The translations under genes and the position numbers were made by a program. A DNA stretch of 64,000 nucleotides, taken from contig OZ024824.1 of NCBI GenBank assembly GCA_964016985.1, forward strand, positions 124,322,077 to 124,386,076, written 5' to 3'. The notes under the pieces were generated by a model, which searched no databases, had not been told where the DNA came from, and worked only from the letters and a program-made list of their open reading frames with translations. Within the stretch, counting starts at the first letter, position 1. Each line of letters opens with the position of its first letter. Positions 45,401-53,639 of this stretch are shown here, one piece after another. This stretch comes from Anodontia alba. Taxonomy: Eukaryota; Mollusca; Bivalvia; Lucinida; Lucinidae.

Positions 45401-47998
45401 TATATATATATGAATAGGCGTGTTTTCATTATGATAGTAGTTTTGATATGACAGGGCCTAGTTTCACAATCATCCCTTAGATGTAAGATGTATCTGAACT
45501 TAAGGTGCAAAATTTGAACATTTACAGGAGATATTTAAAATCATTTAAAATGTACATTATTGCATCAGCCCGGTAAAAGATATCGAACTGCTAGGCGGCG
45601 TACGCAGCCTCGCAAGCTACACGGCTATATATGAAGGGACTTAATAAAACCAAGTATCCGAGCTTCGTTGTTTTGTTTGTTCCTAGTTTCAAATGATGAC
45701 CTTTAATTTTTTTCATTTCACTTCACCTCATTTGGTGTTTATTGCTGTGTAGCGGCCGTAAAATGTCTCTCCGTAAACCACCATAGTGCAGATTATATTT
45801 TTTTTATTTCCGTTGGGATCACCGAGTCCATTCGAGTACCGCTTAAGTCGTTGCTAGGGGACGTTAACAACCTTGCAAAATCCACTGCTATATATAAAAC
45901 ATGTCTTCGATTTTCGTTATTTTGTGTGATCTTTATTTCCAAATGTCAACGGTTTAGATTATTTATTTTCTCAATTTATTCCGTTGTTTAATATCAGCTT
46001 TTAAGTGAAATTGCAAAATTTGCTTTGCTTATCTCCGCTAGTCTTTAAAGTTAAGGTCGTCCTTAACTTAGGAACGAACCTGAAACTGGGCCCATATACC
46101 GTAATAATCCGATGTATTGGGACACCTCATCTAATTACCATACTTGTCCTAAAATTTGAAATAGTTCATTCCACTACCTCTTGATGTGTCTAAAATATTG
46201 CTGTATGTATGTATGGCAAACAGTGTAGACCCTGATCAGATTCTGTGGCGTCTGATCTGAGTCTACACTATTGCTCGTGCTTGTCTGTCTGAATCGTTAG
46301 GGACTAAACGGTACCTACAATTCTATGCATCCACACAATATGGACAAGGACGAATCGGTCCACTTGTGGTACATTTAATGTCCACATACTGCGTCTGATC
46401 AGACTGCCCTATGCGCAGAAGTATCCGAGTGTGCACTAGTTGCATGCTTAAATCAGTTTTGTCTATATGGAGAGCCTAATATTGATCTAAGTCTTCACTG
46501 GACGCACATGTCAGTAGATGCCGTGAAAAGGAAAGGTCCCAATCAGTTACAACATATGCCTAAACACCAACTTTACATATGATTCTCAACGCACGAAAAG
46601 GACCCTTATTCAGTTTGCGGACAATGCAGGCCCAGATCGGCCTGCGCATTCGCATTCGCGCAGGCCGATCAGGGCCTTCATTGTCCGCTTACAGAATCAA
46701 TGGATACTGTAGTTTTTGTTGACGAACAGAGAAGGCTCAGATAAGACTGCAAGGATGCGCATGCTAATCTGGCTCTTCGCTGTTCGCATTTTGACATAAG
46801 ACCCATTTTTCCATGGTGTGGCTTACATGTATTTTGAGCATGTCTTTTTTGCCCTAGATATTCCGATACCTTTTCTCCTTAGCATTCTTAACCTTACAAA
46901 ATTGGGCAAGTCCATTTCACTAGCTATTGATTTGTCCAAACTCTGGTGGCTGAGTGGTAAACACTGTAGATCTTGATCACACGCCGCGTTATGCATTCCG
47001 TGGCGTCTGATAGGGGTCTGGCCTGTTTGGCCGAATATTCAGGGTAAACACGATAGCAACTGCTATATGATGGAATTTTATGTTTTTTATCGATGTGTGG
47101 ACGCCAGTAAATCACCGGTAAATCTCCGGTAAATCACCCATAAACTGAATAAAGGTCTACCGGGCACCTATAGAGGTCACCAGCGAATTACCTTTTGGAC
47201 TAACCAATGAGCTAATCGCTTACAAAGTTTAGAAGGTAAAATTGCGCAAACTCAAATGTATCCGATTCACATTTGCTATGTTTTACATTAGGCAAGCTTC
47301 TAGCCAATCCGGTGATTCAAAATGGCGACGTCTATGACCACAGAAAAAAAGATGACGACTTCGAAAAAGTATAGTTTTGATAATATCTGCGTTTCATATA
47401 TCTGCGGAGTTTATATCGTTCAGACATCGGAAATATTCCGACACAATCTTGTTTTTTTTTTTTTTTTTTTTTTTTTTTTTCATCAAACAGTCCAAAATAA
47501 GCTGCTGCTGGTGTTTTAAACGTTTTAAACTTTCCCTAACACTGTTTTGATCATACTTTCAAACGTCGCCATTTTATAAACCTAACAGAAAGCGGTACAG
47601 ACGTAAACCACGATCTGTCTTGCTCTCTTAATATAGTCTTAAAATAGACGTTTCGGTTTTACCGAGGTTATTCGATGGTGACCTTCAACTTGTCTTTCTA
47701 AAATCTTGTTGATAAGACTTGGTTTTAATCAGATTGTTAGAATCTCACCTGGCTAATATCTGGAAATAACCTTTTGCTTCTGGTATCCGATCAGTAGCCT
47801 GTAGAAGTCTCCTGACAGTCATCCCCTCGCACAAACACACTATCACCCTAGAACTATTGGTCTTAAGAAGATTTTTTACTATCGTGTTGTATGCCTGGGG
47901 ATCTTCAATTCCCGGGGCAGCCTCACTGCTAGCCAAGCATATGCCCTGTGCTAAAGCTAGCTTCCGGAAGACCTCGAATCCTTTCTCGCCATAGTTAC
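32126..47998 (-). CDS. group I metabotropic glutamate receptor (GRM1/5-like), 3' seven exons, 5' end outside window
   Basis: Spliced minus-strand gene: exons 47998-47749, 44782-44541, 42681-42441, 40802-40622, 38990-38867, 36825-35934 and 33446-32126, each bounded by AG acceptor and GT donor. Phases agree at every junction and give 3251 nt, or 1082 codons plus stop. The order is Venus-flytrap ligand domain, cysteine-rich linker, seven-helix domain, long cytoplasmic tail, which is the class C GPCR layout. Group I is inferred from TRNPWF in the ligand domain, KPRFMSA in loop 2, NFNEAK before TM6 and FTTS after TM7. In that family the receptor sits in the plasma membrane and couples to Gq/phospholipase C. 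The signal peptide and first half of the ligand domain are missing from the window. All introns carry MITEs. An orphan receptor of the same family cannot be excluded because one ligand contact looks changed. Confidence 0.93.
33680..33735. repeat. short GCCAAC hexamer repeat in intron
   Basis: CACGCCGACACCAACGCCAA-type hexamers. Confidence 0.7.
33982..34315. mobile_element. MITE-B copy 3 (pogo-like)
   Basis: TA at 33980-33981 and 34316-34317. TIR CAGTGAACCCTCGTTACAAC and a partly matching GAGGGTTGACTG end. Central palindrome TGTTAGAATCGCCTCAGTG and complement with ACATATGTTTTGG arms. TA duplication and CAGTnAACC terminus point to pogo/Tigger-type Tc1-mariner mobilisation. Confidence 0.88.
34521..34662. 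repeat. 20-bp minisatellite in intron
   Basis: About seven units of AAGTTTAAGCTGCATCAGAG with CATTAGTAT variants alternating. Confidence 0.92.
34700..34916. mobile_element. MITE-G copy 5
   Basis: TTAA 34696-34699 left, TTCA right. Palindrome with a short duplicated GAGACAATT block. Confidence 0.78.
35173..35374. mobile_element. MITE-K copy 1
   Basis: TTAA 35169-35172 and 35375-35378. Left CTCTTTCAGCGCCGAATTC; palindrome AAACAGCGTAGATCCAGATG ... CATCTGGATCTATGCTGTTT. A second copy is at 62893-63095. Confidence 0.82.
35446..35922. mobile_element. MITE-G copy 6, carrying MITE-A copy 12
   Basis: TTAA 35442-35445 and 35923-35926. Left CTTTTGCACTCTGTGTAAAA; after the nested element the right end reads GGTAAACG. 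Part of its right half was lost. Its right TTAA is 7 bases from the TM exon. Confidence 0.75.
35625..35902 (-). mobile_element. MITE-A copy 12
   Basis: Complete. Palindrome shows paired changes in both arms (CCACCTC with GAGGTGG instead of CCGCCTC with GAGGCGG). Confidence 0.95.
35934..36825 (-). CDS. receptor exon: seven-transmembrane domain
   Basis: 892 nt, acceptor TAATTTTCAG, donor GCAAG|GTAAGAG. Opens with CEKIPVEYITW, then seven hydrophobic segments. Loop 1 has TPVVKASTRELSYI, TM3 runs into ALVTKTNRIARIL, loop 2 has KKPRFMSASAQVII, the segment before TM6 is KTRNLPENFNEAKFI, and TM7 is followed by FPKVYIIIWAPEKN and SAFTTSKDVR. These are class C GPCR signatures in the group I variant. 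The exon carries all seven helices uninterrupted. A family G MITE begins 7 intron bases past the donor. Confidence 0.96.
36895..37090. mobile_element. MITE-H copy in intron
   Basis: Hairpin GCGCCCAGTGAAGATTCTGA ... TCAGAATCTTCGCTGGGCG at 36990-37055; right end ATACGTTTTCTTACGTCGCG. Confidence 0.7.
37205..37320. repeat. family H hairpin
   Basis: GACAATGCAGGCCCTGATCA ... AACTGATCAGGGACTCCGTT. Confidence 0.65.
37455..37784 (+). mobile_element. MITE-A copy 13, palindrome duplicated
   Basis: The right palindrome arm from CGCCGAGGCGG to TTTTTGAGCAGAAAT occurs twice in tandem, lengthening it to 330 bp. Confidence 0.94.
37785..38120 (-). mobile_element. tRNA-derived SINE
   Basis: Minus strand starts with a tRNA-like head: A-box-like TGTGGCCCAGTTCGATG (about 38078-38094) and B box GGGTTCGATCCC (about 38036-38047), followed by a tRNA-unrelated body with CTTTCGCGGAGATTTGACCA. 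The head would be read by RNA polymerase III. It abuts MITE-A copy 13. A degenerate tRNA gene is unlikely because no acceptor stem forms. Confidence 0.7.
38154..38432 (+). mobile_element. MITE-A copy 14
   Basis: Complete, palindrome nearly perfect. Confidence 0.96.
38560..38725. repeat. family H repeat
   Basis: GACAATGGCGGCCCTTATCA ... GGCTGATCAGGGCCTGCGTTG. Confidence 0.6.
38867..38990 (-). CDS. receptor exon: cysteine-rich linker
   Basis: 124 nt, acceptor TTGTTTCAG, donor ACAG|GTTCGT. Encodes GNTPCCWVCSQCKENQIV and CLTCHKGWWPNGNLT, with the CCWVC and GWWPN hallmarks of the class C GPCR cysteine-rich domain (NCD3G). Six cysteines are within the exon and the next follows after joining to TECEKIP. 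This linker transmits ligand-domain closure to the membrane domain. Confidence 0.95.
39174..39300. repeat. MITE-E fragment
   Basis: TTAA 39170-39173, CCCATTGAAGACTGG, CAGTGCAGACCCAGATCAGACG. Confidence 0.5.
39982..40186. mobile_element. MITE-D copy 3, intact
   Basis: TTAA 39978-39981 and 40187-40190. TIR CCCTTGTCCTGCTGAA and complement TTCAACAGGACAAGGG; palindrome CAGATCAGTTGGCTTC and complement. Best copy for defining the family. Confidence 0.88.
40273..40609. mobile_element. MITE-B copy 4 (pogo-like), next to splice donor
   Basis: TA 40271-40272 and 40610-40611; right TIR CGTTGTAACGAGGGTTCACTG. Perfect palindrome TTGTTAGAATCGCCTC and complement. Lies in reverse orientation to copy 3. Confidence 0.9.
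40622..40802 (-). CDS. receptor exon: end of ligand domain
   Basis: 181 nt, acceptor TTTCCGCAG, donor AAAG|GTAGAT. Encodes RYYIVNFQ, then YEYKKIGDWKSG, and SVCSEECDIGYVK, the family's transition from ligand domain to cysteine-rich linker. A pogo-like MITE (family B) ends 10 intron bases beyond the donor, so only GTAGATTAAT plus the TA target site remain of the original intron start. Confidence 0.94.
41146..41252. mobile_element. MITE-F2 palindrome, copy 3
   Basis: Same termini and near-perfect arms as 28354-28460. Confidence 0.9.
41342..41563. mobile_element. MITE-E copy
   Basis: TTAA 41338-41341 and 41564-41567; right end AGTCCACTTGGCATAAATGGG. Confidence 0.78.
41963..42286. mobile_element. 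MITE-C copy 3, palindrome half lost
   Basis: TA then CAGTCAAACTTTGATAGCTC; one arm CATTAGAATCGCCTC remains, its partner is deleted. Right end CAATGAAATTCGACT. Confidence 0.82.
42441..42681 (-). CDS. receptor exon: ligand-domain helices
   Basis: 241 nt, acceptor ATTTCAG, donor CCTAG|GTATGTG. Encodes GNEYVDDLVQDAKLEF, a helix with AVYALAYSLHNLH, two cysteines in the CGGVPGVC loop, then VAGEQFLNYL and FDHNGDPPP. The codon split at the 3' end becomes Arg on joining, giving DPPPRYYI. At the place where mGluR1 has the ligand-binding Lys of DGSKLL this protein has Gln (AGEQFL). Confidence 0.94.
42862..43137 (-). mobile_element. MITE-A copy 15
   Basis: Complete; palindrome slightly shortened (GTAGTCGTTATAACC / GGTTCTAACGACTC). 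Confidence 0.94.
43293..43497. mobile_element. MITE-D copy 4
   Basis: Right TTAA 43498-43501; CAAGCTGAATAAATTAAGATG left, CCAATCAGATTACTTGATC inside, palindrome GATCCAGATCAGTTGGCTTC. Confidence 0.78.
43680..43865. repeat. family H repeat
   Basis: GCAAGCACTCAGGTCAGCCTG, AAAAGACTCTAATCAGACTGC ... CAGGCTTGTCTGAGTCTTC. Confidence 0.6.
44250..44491. mobile_element. MITE-I copy 2
   Basis: TIR GGGCCCAGCTGTTCAAAAC and TTTGAACAACTGGGCCC; centre AAATGTGAGTAGGTTTTG/CAAAAGCTACTCACATTT. Confidence 0.85.
44541..44782 (-). CDS. receptor exon: ligand-domain lobe 2
   Basis: 242 nt, acceptor TTCTGTTTTAG, donor ACAG|GTTAGA. Encodes DGWADRPDVVDGI, then GGISMKL, the group I motif NNTRNPWFREYW, and ends SCT. 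The Asp of SDGWAD and the following Arg correspond, by remembered alignment, to glutamate amino-group contacts of mGluR1. Several N-X-S/T sequons fit an extracellular domain. MITE-A copy 16 ends only 11 bases upstream of the exon, so the branch point and much of the pyrimidine tract lie in MITE DNA. Confidence 0.94.
44794..45071 (-). mobile_element. MITE-A copy 16, next to splice acceptor
   Basis: Complete. Starts 11 bases beyond the acceptor of exon 44541-44782. Confidence 0.96.
45154..45433 (-). mobile_element. MITE-A copy 17
   Basis: Complete, same orientation as copy 16 and only 82 bases from it. Confidence 0.95.
45454..46093. mobile_element. MITE-J, 640 bp
   Basis: TIR GGGCCTAGTTTCACAATC and complement GAACCTGAAACTGGGCCC, with subterminal AACTTAAGG/CCTTAACTTAGG. 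No ORF. Confidence 0.7.
46097..46313. mobile_element. MITE-N copy
   Basis: TACCGTAATAATCCGATGTA left, AACGGTACC right; palindrome GTAGACCCTGATCAGATTC ... CTGATCTGAGTCTAC. Confidence 0.72.
46370..46850. repeat. family H repeats, cluster
   Basis: At least two copies; the clearest hairpin is GGACAATGCAGGCCCAGATC ... CAGGGCCTTCATTGTCC at 46618-46687 with duplicated CGCATTCG in the loop. Confidence 0.65.
46860..47055. repeat. MITE-N fragment
   Basis: TTAGCATTCTTAACC..., CACTGTAGATCTTGATCACACGCC, GGCGTCTGATAGGGGTCTGG. Confidence 0.5.
47060..47748. other. intron sequence; T-run 47451-47480
   Basis: No gene recognised in either strand; AAATGGCGACG/CGTCGCCATTT-like phrases lie at 47321 and 47563. 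Confidence 0.5.
47749..47998 (-). CDS. receptor exon: ligand-domain lobe 1/2 region
   Basis: First receptor exon in the window, 250 nt. Acceptor TTTTCAG precedes GTAACTATGG and donor is CCAG|GTGAGA. It enters with 2 nt of a split codon and leaves with 2 nt. It encodes NYGEKGFEVF at its start, where the family has the NYGE-type motif after the lobe 1 hinge, and ends in a strand leading to ILAS, completed by the next exon to SDGWAD. The preceding exon was not found up to 64000. Confidence 0.92.
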
Positions 47999-48017
47999 CT
48001 GAAAATAAAATACAATA

Positions 48018-48233
48018 CAGGTCGCGTCAAGCGAAAAATACCTTCGAACATGCGCAACATGCACAAATTAAGATCATACTGCTCAAGGTCTTATCCGGGT
48101 CTTTGATCTCCATAAGTATCCAATGATTCTTTTAGCGGACAGTGAAAGCCCCGATCAGACTGCGCGGAAGAGACTAATCTGGGCCTTCGCTGTTCGCATG
48201 AACCACGAAGAGACACGTTTTGTATGGCGCGGT
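48018..48233. mobile_element. MITE-H copy
   Basis: GGTCGCGTCAAGCGAAAAATA left, AGACACGTTTTGTATGGCGCG right, GACAGTGAAAGCCCCGATCA inside. Confidence 0.7.
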
Positions 48234-48247
48234 CCCTATGAAAGTTA

Positions 48248-48350
48248 ACCTATCAATGCCTAGTTTTCCCGAAAATTGGGACCTAGACAAACAATGTAGT
48301 CAAAGATCAGACATTACAGAACGCGGTGTCTGATAAGCTATTTGCTTTCG
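48248..48350. repeat. MITE-E fragment
   Basis: TTAA 48244-48247, CCTATCAATGCCTAG, AAAGATCAGACATTACAGAAC. Confidence 0.5.
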
Positions 48351-48411
48351 GTAAAAAAAAAAATATTCTGCAAACAAAATCATAAAAATAAACAAAACCA
48401 GAAACACTTAA

Positions 48412-48887
48412 CCGTTACCACTCTCTGGGCAGTTTCAGCAGAAGACAAATTCATGATATTTTGCTCATAAAAAAAAGGCTTTGACATTACGAAAACACGT
48501 CTATTCAAATATATAGAAAGTTTCACCTAAAAAAACTGAAACTTTTCAGATAAAAACAACTCTGATATTTTTCATATTTCTGCTCAAAGCATAAATTGTG
48601 GGTACTCGTTAGAACCGCCTCGGCGAGGCGGTTCTAACGAGTGCCCACAATCTATGTTTTTAGCAGAAATAAGAAAAATAATGTATACCCCTGTAGACCC
48701 CAGTTTTATTATATAAAAGTGGGGCTTAATGTTGTCAGATTTACATAGGCATGTTTTTGTGAATGATATTTCAGGCAAATTGTCTTTTAAGGAGACGGAA
48801 TGTCAAAACCTATTCTCTGGAAATAATAAGAAAACAAGATATTTCAGAATGTCCTCTGCTGATAATTTTACCATCTACTGAAAAGTG
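48412..48887. mobile_element. MITE-G copy 7, carrying MITE-A copy 18
   Basis: TTAA 48408-48411 and 48888-48891. Left half ends GGCTTTGA, right half resumes ATTTCAGGCAAATTGTC, matching the uninterrupted TTTGACATTTCATGCAAATT of other copies. Confidence 0.82.
48485..48765 (+). mobile_element. MITE-A copy 18
   Basis: Complete, nested in MITE-G; right terminus TTTGTGAATG. Confidence 0.95.
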
Positions 48888-48971
48888 TTAAATAAAAAAT
48901 GGGCCTGTGCAAAGAGGGAGACCCAACTGTCAGTTAGACCTTACCATATTTACTGTATGTATTCGTACACA

Positions 48972-49203
48972 CATCACGAAAACACGCCTGTATAGTTTTG
49001 ACCCTCTTAAACTCCATTTATATAGTAAAACTGGGGTTTACAGGGGGTTATACGTTAGAACCGCCCCGACGAGGCGGTTCTAACCAGTACCCAAATGTAT
49101 ATTTTGAGCAGAAATATGAAAACTACCAGAATTTTTCATCTGAAAATTTTAATTTTTGGTGGTAAAATTCTCAATATATTTGAATAAGCGTGTTTTCATA
49201 ATG
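48972..49203 (-). mobile_element. MITE-A copy 19, arm deleted
   Basis: Both termini present; about 45 bases of one palindrome arm are gone (GGGGTTATACGTTAGAACC). Confidence 0.92.
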
Positions 49204-49214
49204 GAGAGAGCTGA

Positions 49215-49470
49215 GTAAACAATGTAGACCCACATCAGAAGCCGCGGTCTACAATGTTTTCCACTCATCTAGCAGTTTTCGGACACACTTTTAGGACAAG
49301 TATGGCTAGGAGAAAAAATTGGGTAAATAGGGTAATGGTGCCATTTATATTTAGTGTCCGATAGACGGGACATTGCCAAACAGTGTAGACCAAGACCAGA
49401 CACTGCAAAACGCAGTGTCTGATCAGGTTCCACTGTTTGCATTAAATACCACGATTTCTATAAAACATAG
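49215..49470. repeat. MITE-N and MITE-E fragments
   Basis: AACAATGTAGACCCACATCAG at 49216 and CAAACAGTGTAGACCAAGACC ... GTGTCTGATCAGG at 49378-49430. Confidence 0.5.
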
Positions 49471-50390
49471 TATTTTAACATGACATTAACTGCTCGTACA
49501 TTTTCAACAGTGATTTGTTGAGATTTGTCAGTGAATTATAATCTATTATTCGCTGTGAATTATAATCTATAAATCATCGAGTGAATTATTTCATTTCGAA
49601 TGTTTTGACGTGATAATTGTTAGTCGACGTTGCTGACGTTGTTGGTAACAACAATAACAATGGTTGACCTTTTGCGAAAATTTGATAAAATCATGGAAAT
49701 CAGACTGCAATTTTCACTCCAGTTGGCTTTTTTGAGAAAAACCCTGCAACTCAAATGTGAAGTATGATTTTCTTCATAATTCAGCTCTATTTTCGTTGCA
49801 TTGTTGTGTCTTATTTCAAGCACAGGATGGTTTTTGCAATAAAGTGAAAACAAGATGGCGACTGATTTTCAAACTAAAGTACGCCTTCAGAAATTCATGC
49901 GCTGACTTGAACTATTTCGGTAGGGAATCATAACGGCTGAATTGGAAAATTCAAAGGTAAAACATGAATAAAAATGTATTCTTGCATAAAAGCCTATGAA
50001 CATAGCTGTTTGAAGCTATTCTTAAATGGACCAGAAGCCGTGTTCAAACAACAATCCCCATTTTAAAATCATGAAATTCACGGGCTGTTTGAAAATGGAT
50101 TTTGAACTTTTGATATCTCAAGATGGGCCTTGCTTTGTTTACGTTACGTTGAGCAACGTAACATTATCGCCCTGAACGTAGCATTTTAGAATTTTATGAT
50201 GACGTCAGAGGGTCACTGCGCAAGTGGTGTCATTGTAAACAACACTCTAAACTAACCGCCATGTTGGTTTGTTGTCGCATTTGATCAGTTTATATGTATA
50301 TGAAGCTTTGGGGTGTTTTCGTAACAATTTATCGTTGAAATTTTAAGTTATGCAAGAACAACAATCATCCAAGGTTAAAGGTTATTTCAT
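49471..50390. other. no gene recognised
   Basis: Sequence of fairly even composition; no exon with supported boundaries and homology. Confidence 0.5.
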
Positions 50391-50396
50391 TGCAAT

Positions 50397-50484
50397 GACA
50401 TTTGCCGGGTCCCTCGGAAAATATTTGGACATTCGGCCTAGCGGCCTCGTGTTCAAACAGCTCCCTTGGGACCAGGCAAATGTT
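50397..50484. repeat. imperfect inverted repeat
   Basis: GACATTTGCCGGGTCCC ... GGGACCAGGCAAATGTTAA around GGCCTAGCGGCC. Related to 29887-30000. Confidence 0.7.
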
Positions 50485-50488
50485 AATG

Positions 50489-50766
50489 CATTATGAAAAC
50501 ACGCCTATTCAAATATATAGAAACTTTCACCTCCAAAAACTGAAAATTTTCAGATAAAAAGCTCTGGTATTTTTCACATTTCTGCTCAAAACATAGATGT
50601 GGGTACTCGTTCGAACCGCCTCGCTGAGGCGGTTCTAACGAGTACCCACAATCTATGGTTTTGAGCAGAAATAAGGAAAATAATGTATACCCCTGGAAAC
50701 CCCAGTTTTACTATATAAAAGTGGGGTTTAAGGGTGTCAAAATTATATAGGTATGTTTTCGTGATG
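50489..50766 (+). mobile_element. MITE-A copy 20
   Basis: Complete; left terminus CATTATG overlaps the end of the preceding inverted repeat. Confidence 0.95.
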
Positions 50767-50809
50767 GCATGAAAACCCATGGTTGATCCCTATAATAAAC
50801 TGTTTATTT

Positions 50810-51299
50810 GGTTGTTTTCATTGATTGCGAAAAAATACTTCACGCGGGTTCTAAGGTTTGTCTGTAAAAATCCATTCGCTTCGCTCTCTCGTTTTTTACG
50901 CGCAAGCCTTGGGACACTTGTGAATTACATCACGAAAACACGCCTATATAATATTGACCCCCTTAAACCCCACTTTTATATAGTACAACTGGGGTTTACA
51001 GGGGTATACATTATTTTTCTTATTATTGCAAAAAAAATATAGGTCCGAGGCGGTTCTATCGAGTACCCACAATCTATGTTTTGAGCAGAAATATGAAAAA
51101 TATCAGAGTGTTTTATCTGAAAATTTTCAGGTTTTGGAGGTGAAATATTCCATATATTTGAATAGGCGTGTTTTCGTAATGGGTTGTTTTCATTGATTGC
51201 GAAAAAATATTTCACGCGTGTTCTAAGGTTTGTCTGTAAAAATCACATTCGCTTCGCTCTCTCGTTTTTTTAACGCAAGCCTTGGAACACATGTGATTA
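50810..51299. repeat. 117-bp direct duplication flanking MITE-A copy 21
   Basis: 50810-50926 and 51182-51299 both read GGTTGTTTTCATTGATTGCG ... TTCGCTTCGCTCTCTCG ... GCAAGCCTTGG with about 90 percent identity by eye. The MITE sits at the junction. Confidence 0.9.
50928..51181 (-). mobile_element. MITE-A copy 21
   Basis: Both termini present; one palindrome arm largely deleted (ATAGGTCCGAGGCGG). Confidence 0.93.
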
Positions 51300-51835
51300 T
51301 TTCTCCATAATCGATCAGAACAACCAAATAAACTCTATATCATATGGAAACATTACTGTGATCGAATTACAATAATTCACGTCGTCAACGTATTGCCTGC
51401 AAAAGGGCGCGTTTGATGACGTCGCATGTAAACATTTACTTCTGTCGACGTCCGCTGCAAAATACCTCTTTGGAAAACATTGCAACGACTTCGATTTTTC
51501 TTTATGAATCATGTTAGAATCGAAAAAAAACGTCTCTGTTGTTAATTATTGTCTCGGCTTTGCCGTCGTGAATAAATATTTCGCAATCTGCCCTCCAACA
51601 CCATGCGTTATTCGACGATAATTCACAGTAGGGCAATTTTTTTTCTTAAATAATAAAATTCGTCAGACGCTCTTTCTACGAGAAATGGACCTATCCAATG
51701 AGATTATCTAGAATAGTCCACCGCTCATAAATGGGTTAAATCAATGTCGCCGAGACCTTCCTGAACTCCTGAGAAGACGCTGTGTGGACAACCAGACAGC
51801 GTTAATGCAAACTCTTGACTGACTAATACATGGAT
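51300..51835. other. no gene recognised
   Basis: Contains GAATAGTCCACCGCTCATAAATGGGTTAA near 51708-51737, a MITE-E right end only. Confidence 0.45.
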
Positions 51836-51837
51836 CG

Positions 51838-52005
51838 CATCAAACGAAACAGTGCCCGCGAACATACACAAAATGCGCAGATTCAGATCATCCTGCGCCA
51901 GCACAACGTATCATCCGGGTCTTTTCCAATGATTCTGTTAGCGGATAGTTAAGACCATGATCAGACTGTTCGGATGCGCAGGCTAATCTGGGCTTTCGCT
52001 GTTCG
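51838..52005. repeat. family H repeat
   Basis: CATCAAACGAAACAGTGCCCG left, GATCATCCTGCGCCAGC, ATGATCAGACTGTTCGGATG. Confidence 0.6.
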
Positions 52006-52011
52006 CCTATG

Positions 52012-52289
52012 CATCACGAAAACATGCCTATGTAATTTTGACCCCATTAAACCCCACTTTGATATAGTAAAATTGGGGTTTACAGGGGTATACATTATTT
52101 TTCTTATTTCTGCTCAAAAACATAGATTGTGGGTACTCGTTAGAACCGCCTCGCCGAGGCGGTTCTAACGAGTACCCATAATCAATATTTGAGCAGAAAT
52201 ATGAAAAATATAAGAGTTTTTATCTGGAAAAAATTCAGTATTTGGTGGTAAAATTTTCAATATATTTGAATAGGCGTGTTTTCGTAATG
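52012..52289 (-). mobile_element. MITE-A copy 22
   Basis: Complete, central palindrome perfect at its core. Confidence 0.96.
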
Positions 52290-52451
52290 GGCCAAAGTCA
52301 CGTTCTCGCATGGCCCGGCCCAGTAATAATAAGCAAGGTTATACACTGGCTCGCCTTATATTATTGGCCCGGAAAACATCAAATTGAGATCTATGTAGCG
52401 CAGAAAAGGGACTTTTAAGAAGGAGTATTTGATGATAATTCTAGGATAATA

Positions 52452-52452
<1 letters not shown>

Positions 52453-52515
<63 letters not shown>
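52453..52515. repeat. (CA)n microsatellite
   Basis: About 31 dinucleotide units, next to the LINE 3' end. Confidence 0.97.
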
Positions 52516-52518
<3 letters not shown>

Positions 52519-52550
52519 AAAAAGAAAAAAATGTTGTGGGTAAATATTAG

Positions 52551-52702
52551 TTTAAACATATTTTATTGCCTCAAAAAGCAATGGGGTTGGGCTACAAGTT
52601 CTAACAACATTAGTTACAGCCCGCCCCCTACAACATATAAACAATTACAACATGGCAAACATATAGATATAGCTATTAGAATACATAATTATTTTCTTAC
52701 GT

Positions 52703-52777
<75 letters not shown>

Positions 52778-53296
52778 TCAGCGTCGGCCGTCCTCCAGAA
52801 TTTAAACAGTGCATGAGTTTGAACTATCTTCTGCGGAATTATTCGAATCGCATGGAATCTTTAATATATTGTTGAATTGCCTGAAAAAGAACAAAGTTAT
52901 CCTCGTCCGAGAGAGAAGTTTTCCCAAATAAGACTGCATTTAAACTGAGAGGATGAAAGTGTCTGGTTTGCTGAAACATTATTATTCTTTGATGAGTGTA
53001 ATTATTACATTCAAAAAAGTAATGAAGGGCATTTTCATTGTCATAGCCACAAGTGCACTTCTTGTCATCTGTTAGATGATTTTGAAATAAGTCAGACTTT
53101 AAATCACTACAACTGTTGCGGATTCTTGCGTGTAGCACTGACAGCTTTCTTTGACCTTTCAAAAAGTATGAAGGGACATTCGCATTGTATAAGACTTCGT
53201 CTTTGAGTATTTTACGAAACGATAAGTAAGTGTCTGCTTCTCTAATATTAGCGCGAATGCTATTCCAGTGAGTTACAGGAGACGGAATGCAAGATA
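52551..53296 (-). mobile_element. LINE, 5'-truncated, with 14-bp target duplication
   Basis: Flanked by TGGGTAAATATTAG at 52537-52550 and 53297-53310. On the minus strand the ORF is open from the truncation to a stop at 52839: TYLSFRKILKDEVLYNANVP, KGQRKLSVLHARIRNSCSDL, and a zinc-finger-like CTCGYDNENALHYFFEC. UTR carries GATA/TATC tetranucleotides at 52703-52777 and ends with TTGCCTCAAATAGC-like and TTTAAAC tail sequence. Same family as 20628-21015. Confidence 0.92.
52839..53295 (-). pseudogene. LINE ORF2 C-terminal fragment
   Basis: About 151 codons without a stop up to the truncation point. The CxC...H...C pattern (CTCGYDNENALHYFFEC) is the usual zinc knuckle at LINE ORF2 ends. No reverse transcriptase motifs remain. 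Confidence 0.85.
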
Positions 53297-53310
53297 TGGG
53301 TAAATATTAG

Positions 53311-53639
53311 ATGCGCCTCGCTGAGGAGCTCCATAACATATGTTTGTTGGGTTTTTTTATGTAAAAATAATGAAAGTTCAAAGAATTATCACCAAATATT
53401 CCTTTTTAATGAGTTCCCTGTTAATGTTAAGTTAATGCGTATACAATCACCGACGACCCAGATCAGCATTACTATGCGCGCGTTATGATTTTTTTTTACA
53501 GTCTGTCGAGATGATGCTACGACAATGTAGAATCTACAAGGGAAAGATGGAAGCCCAGACCACCAGATTGCACAATTAGGGCAATCGCCTTTAATGAATG
53601 GGCTAAAACCCTTTTTACGTAGCATGTTTCTGATTGGGC
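53311..53639. other. no gene recognised
   Basis: GCGCCTCGCTGAGGAGC with AACATATG at 53312-53342 looks like half of a MITE-L type core. Confidence 0.4.

Noticed and set aside
49620..49853. 77-codon minus-strand frame as a missing receptor exon
   Set aside because: No ligand-domain motif and no splice junction giving the required phase into exon 47998.
13452..52168. Recurrent frame of the type FDPLKPHFYIVKLGFTGVYIIF found at many places
   Set aside because: It lies entirely within MITE-A (right arm and palindrome) and recurs because the element does. Stops and frameshifts vary freely between copies and no start context is conserved.
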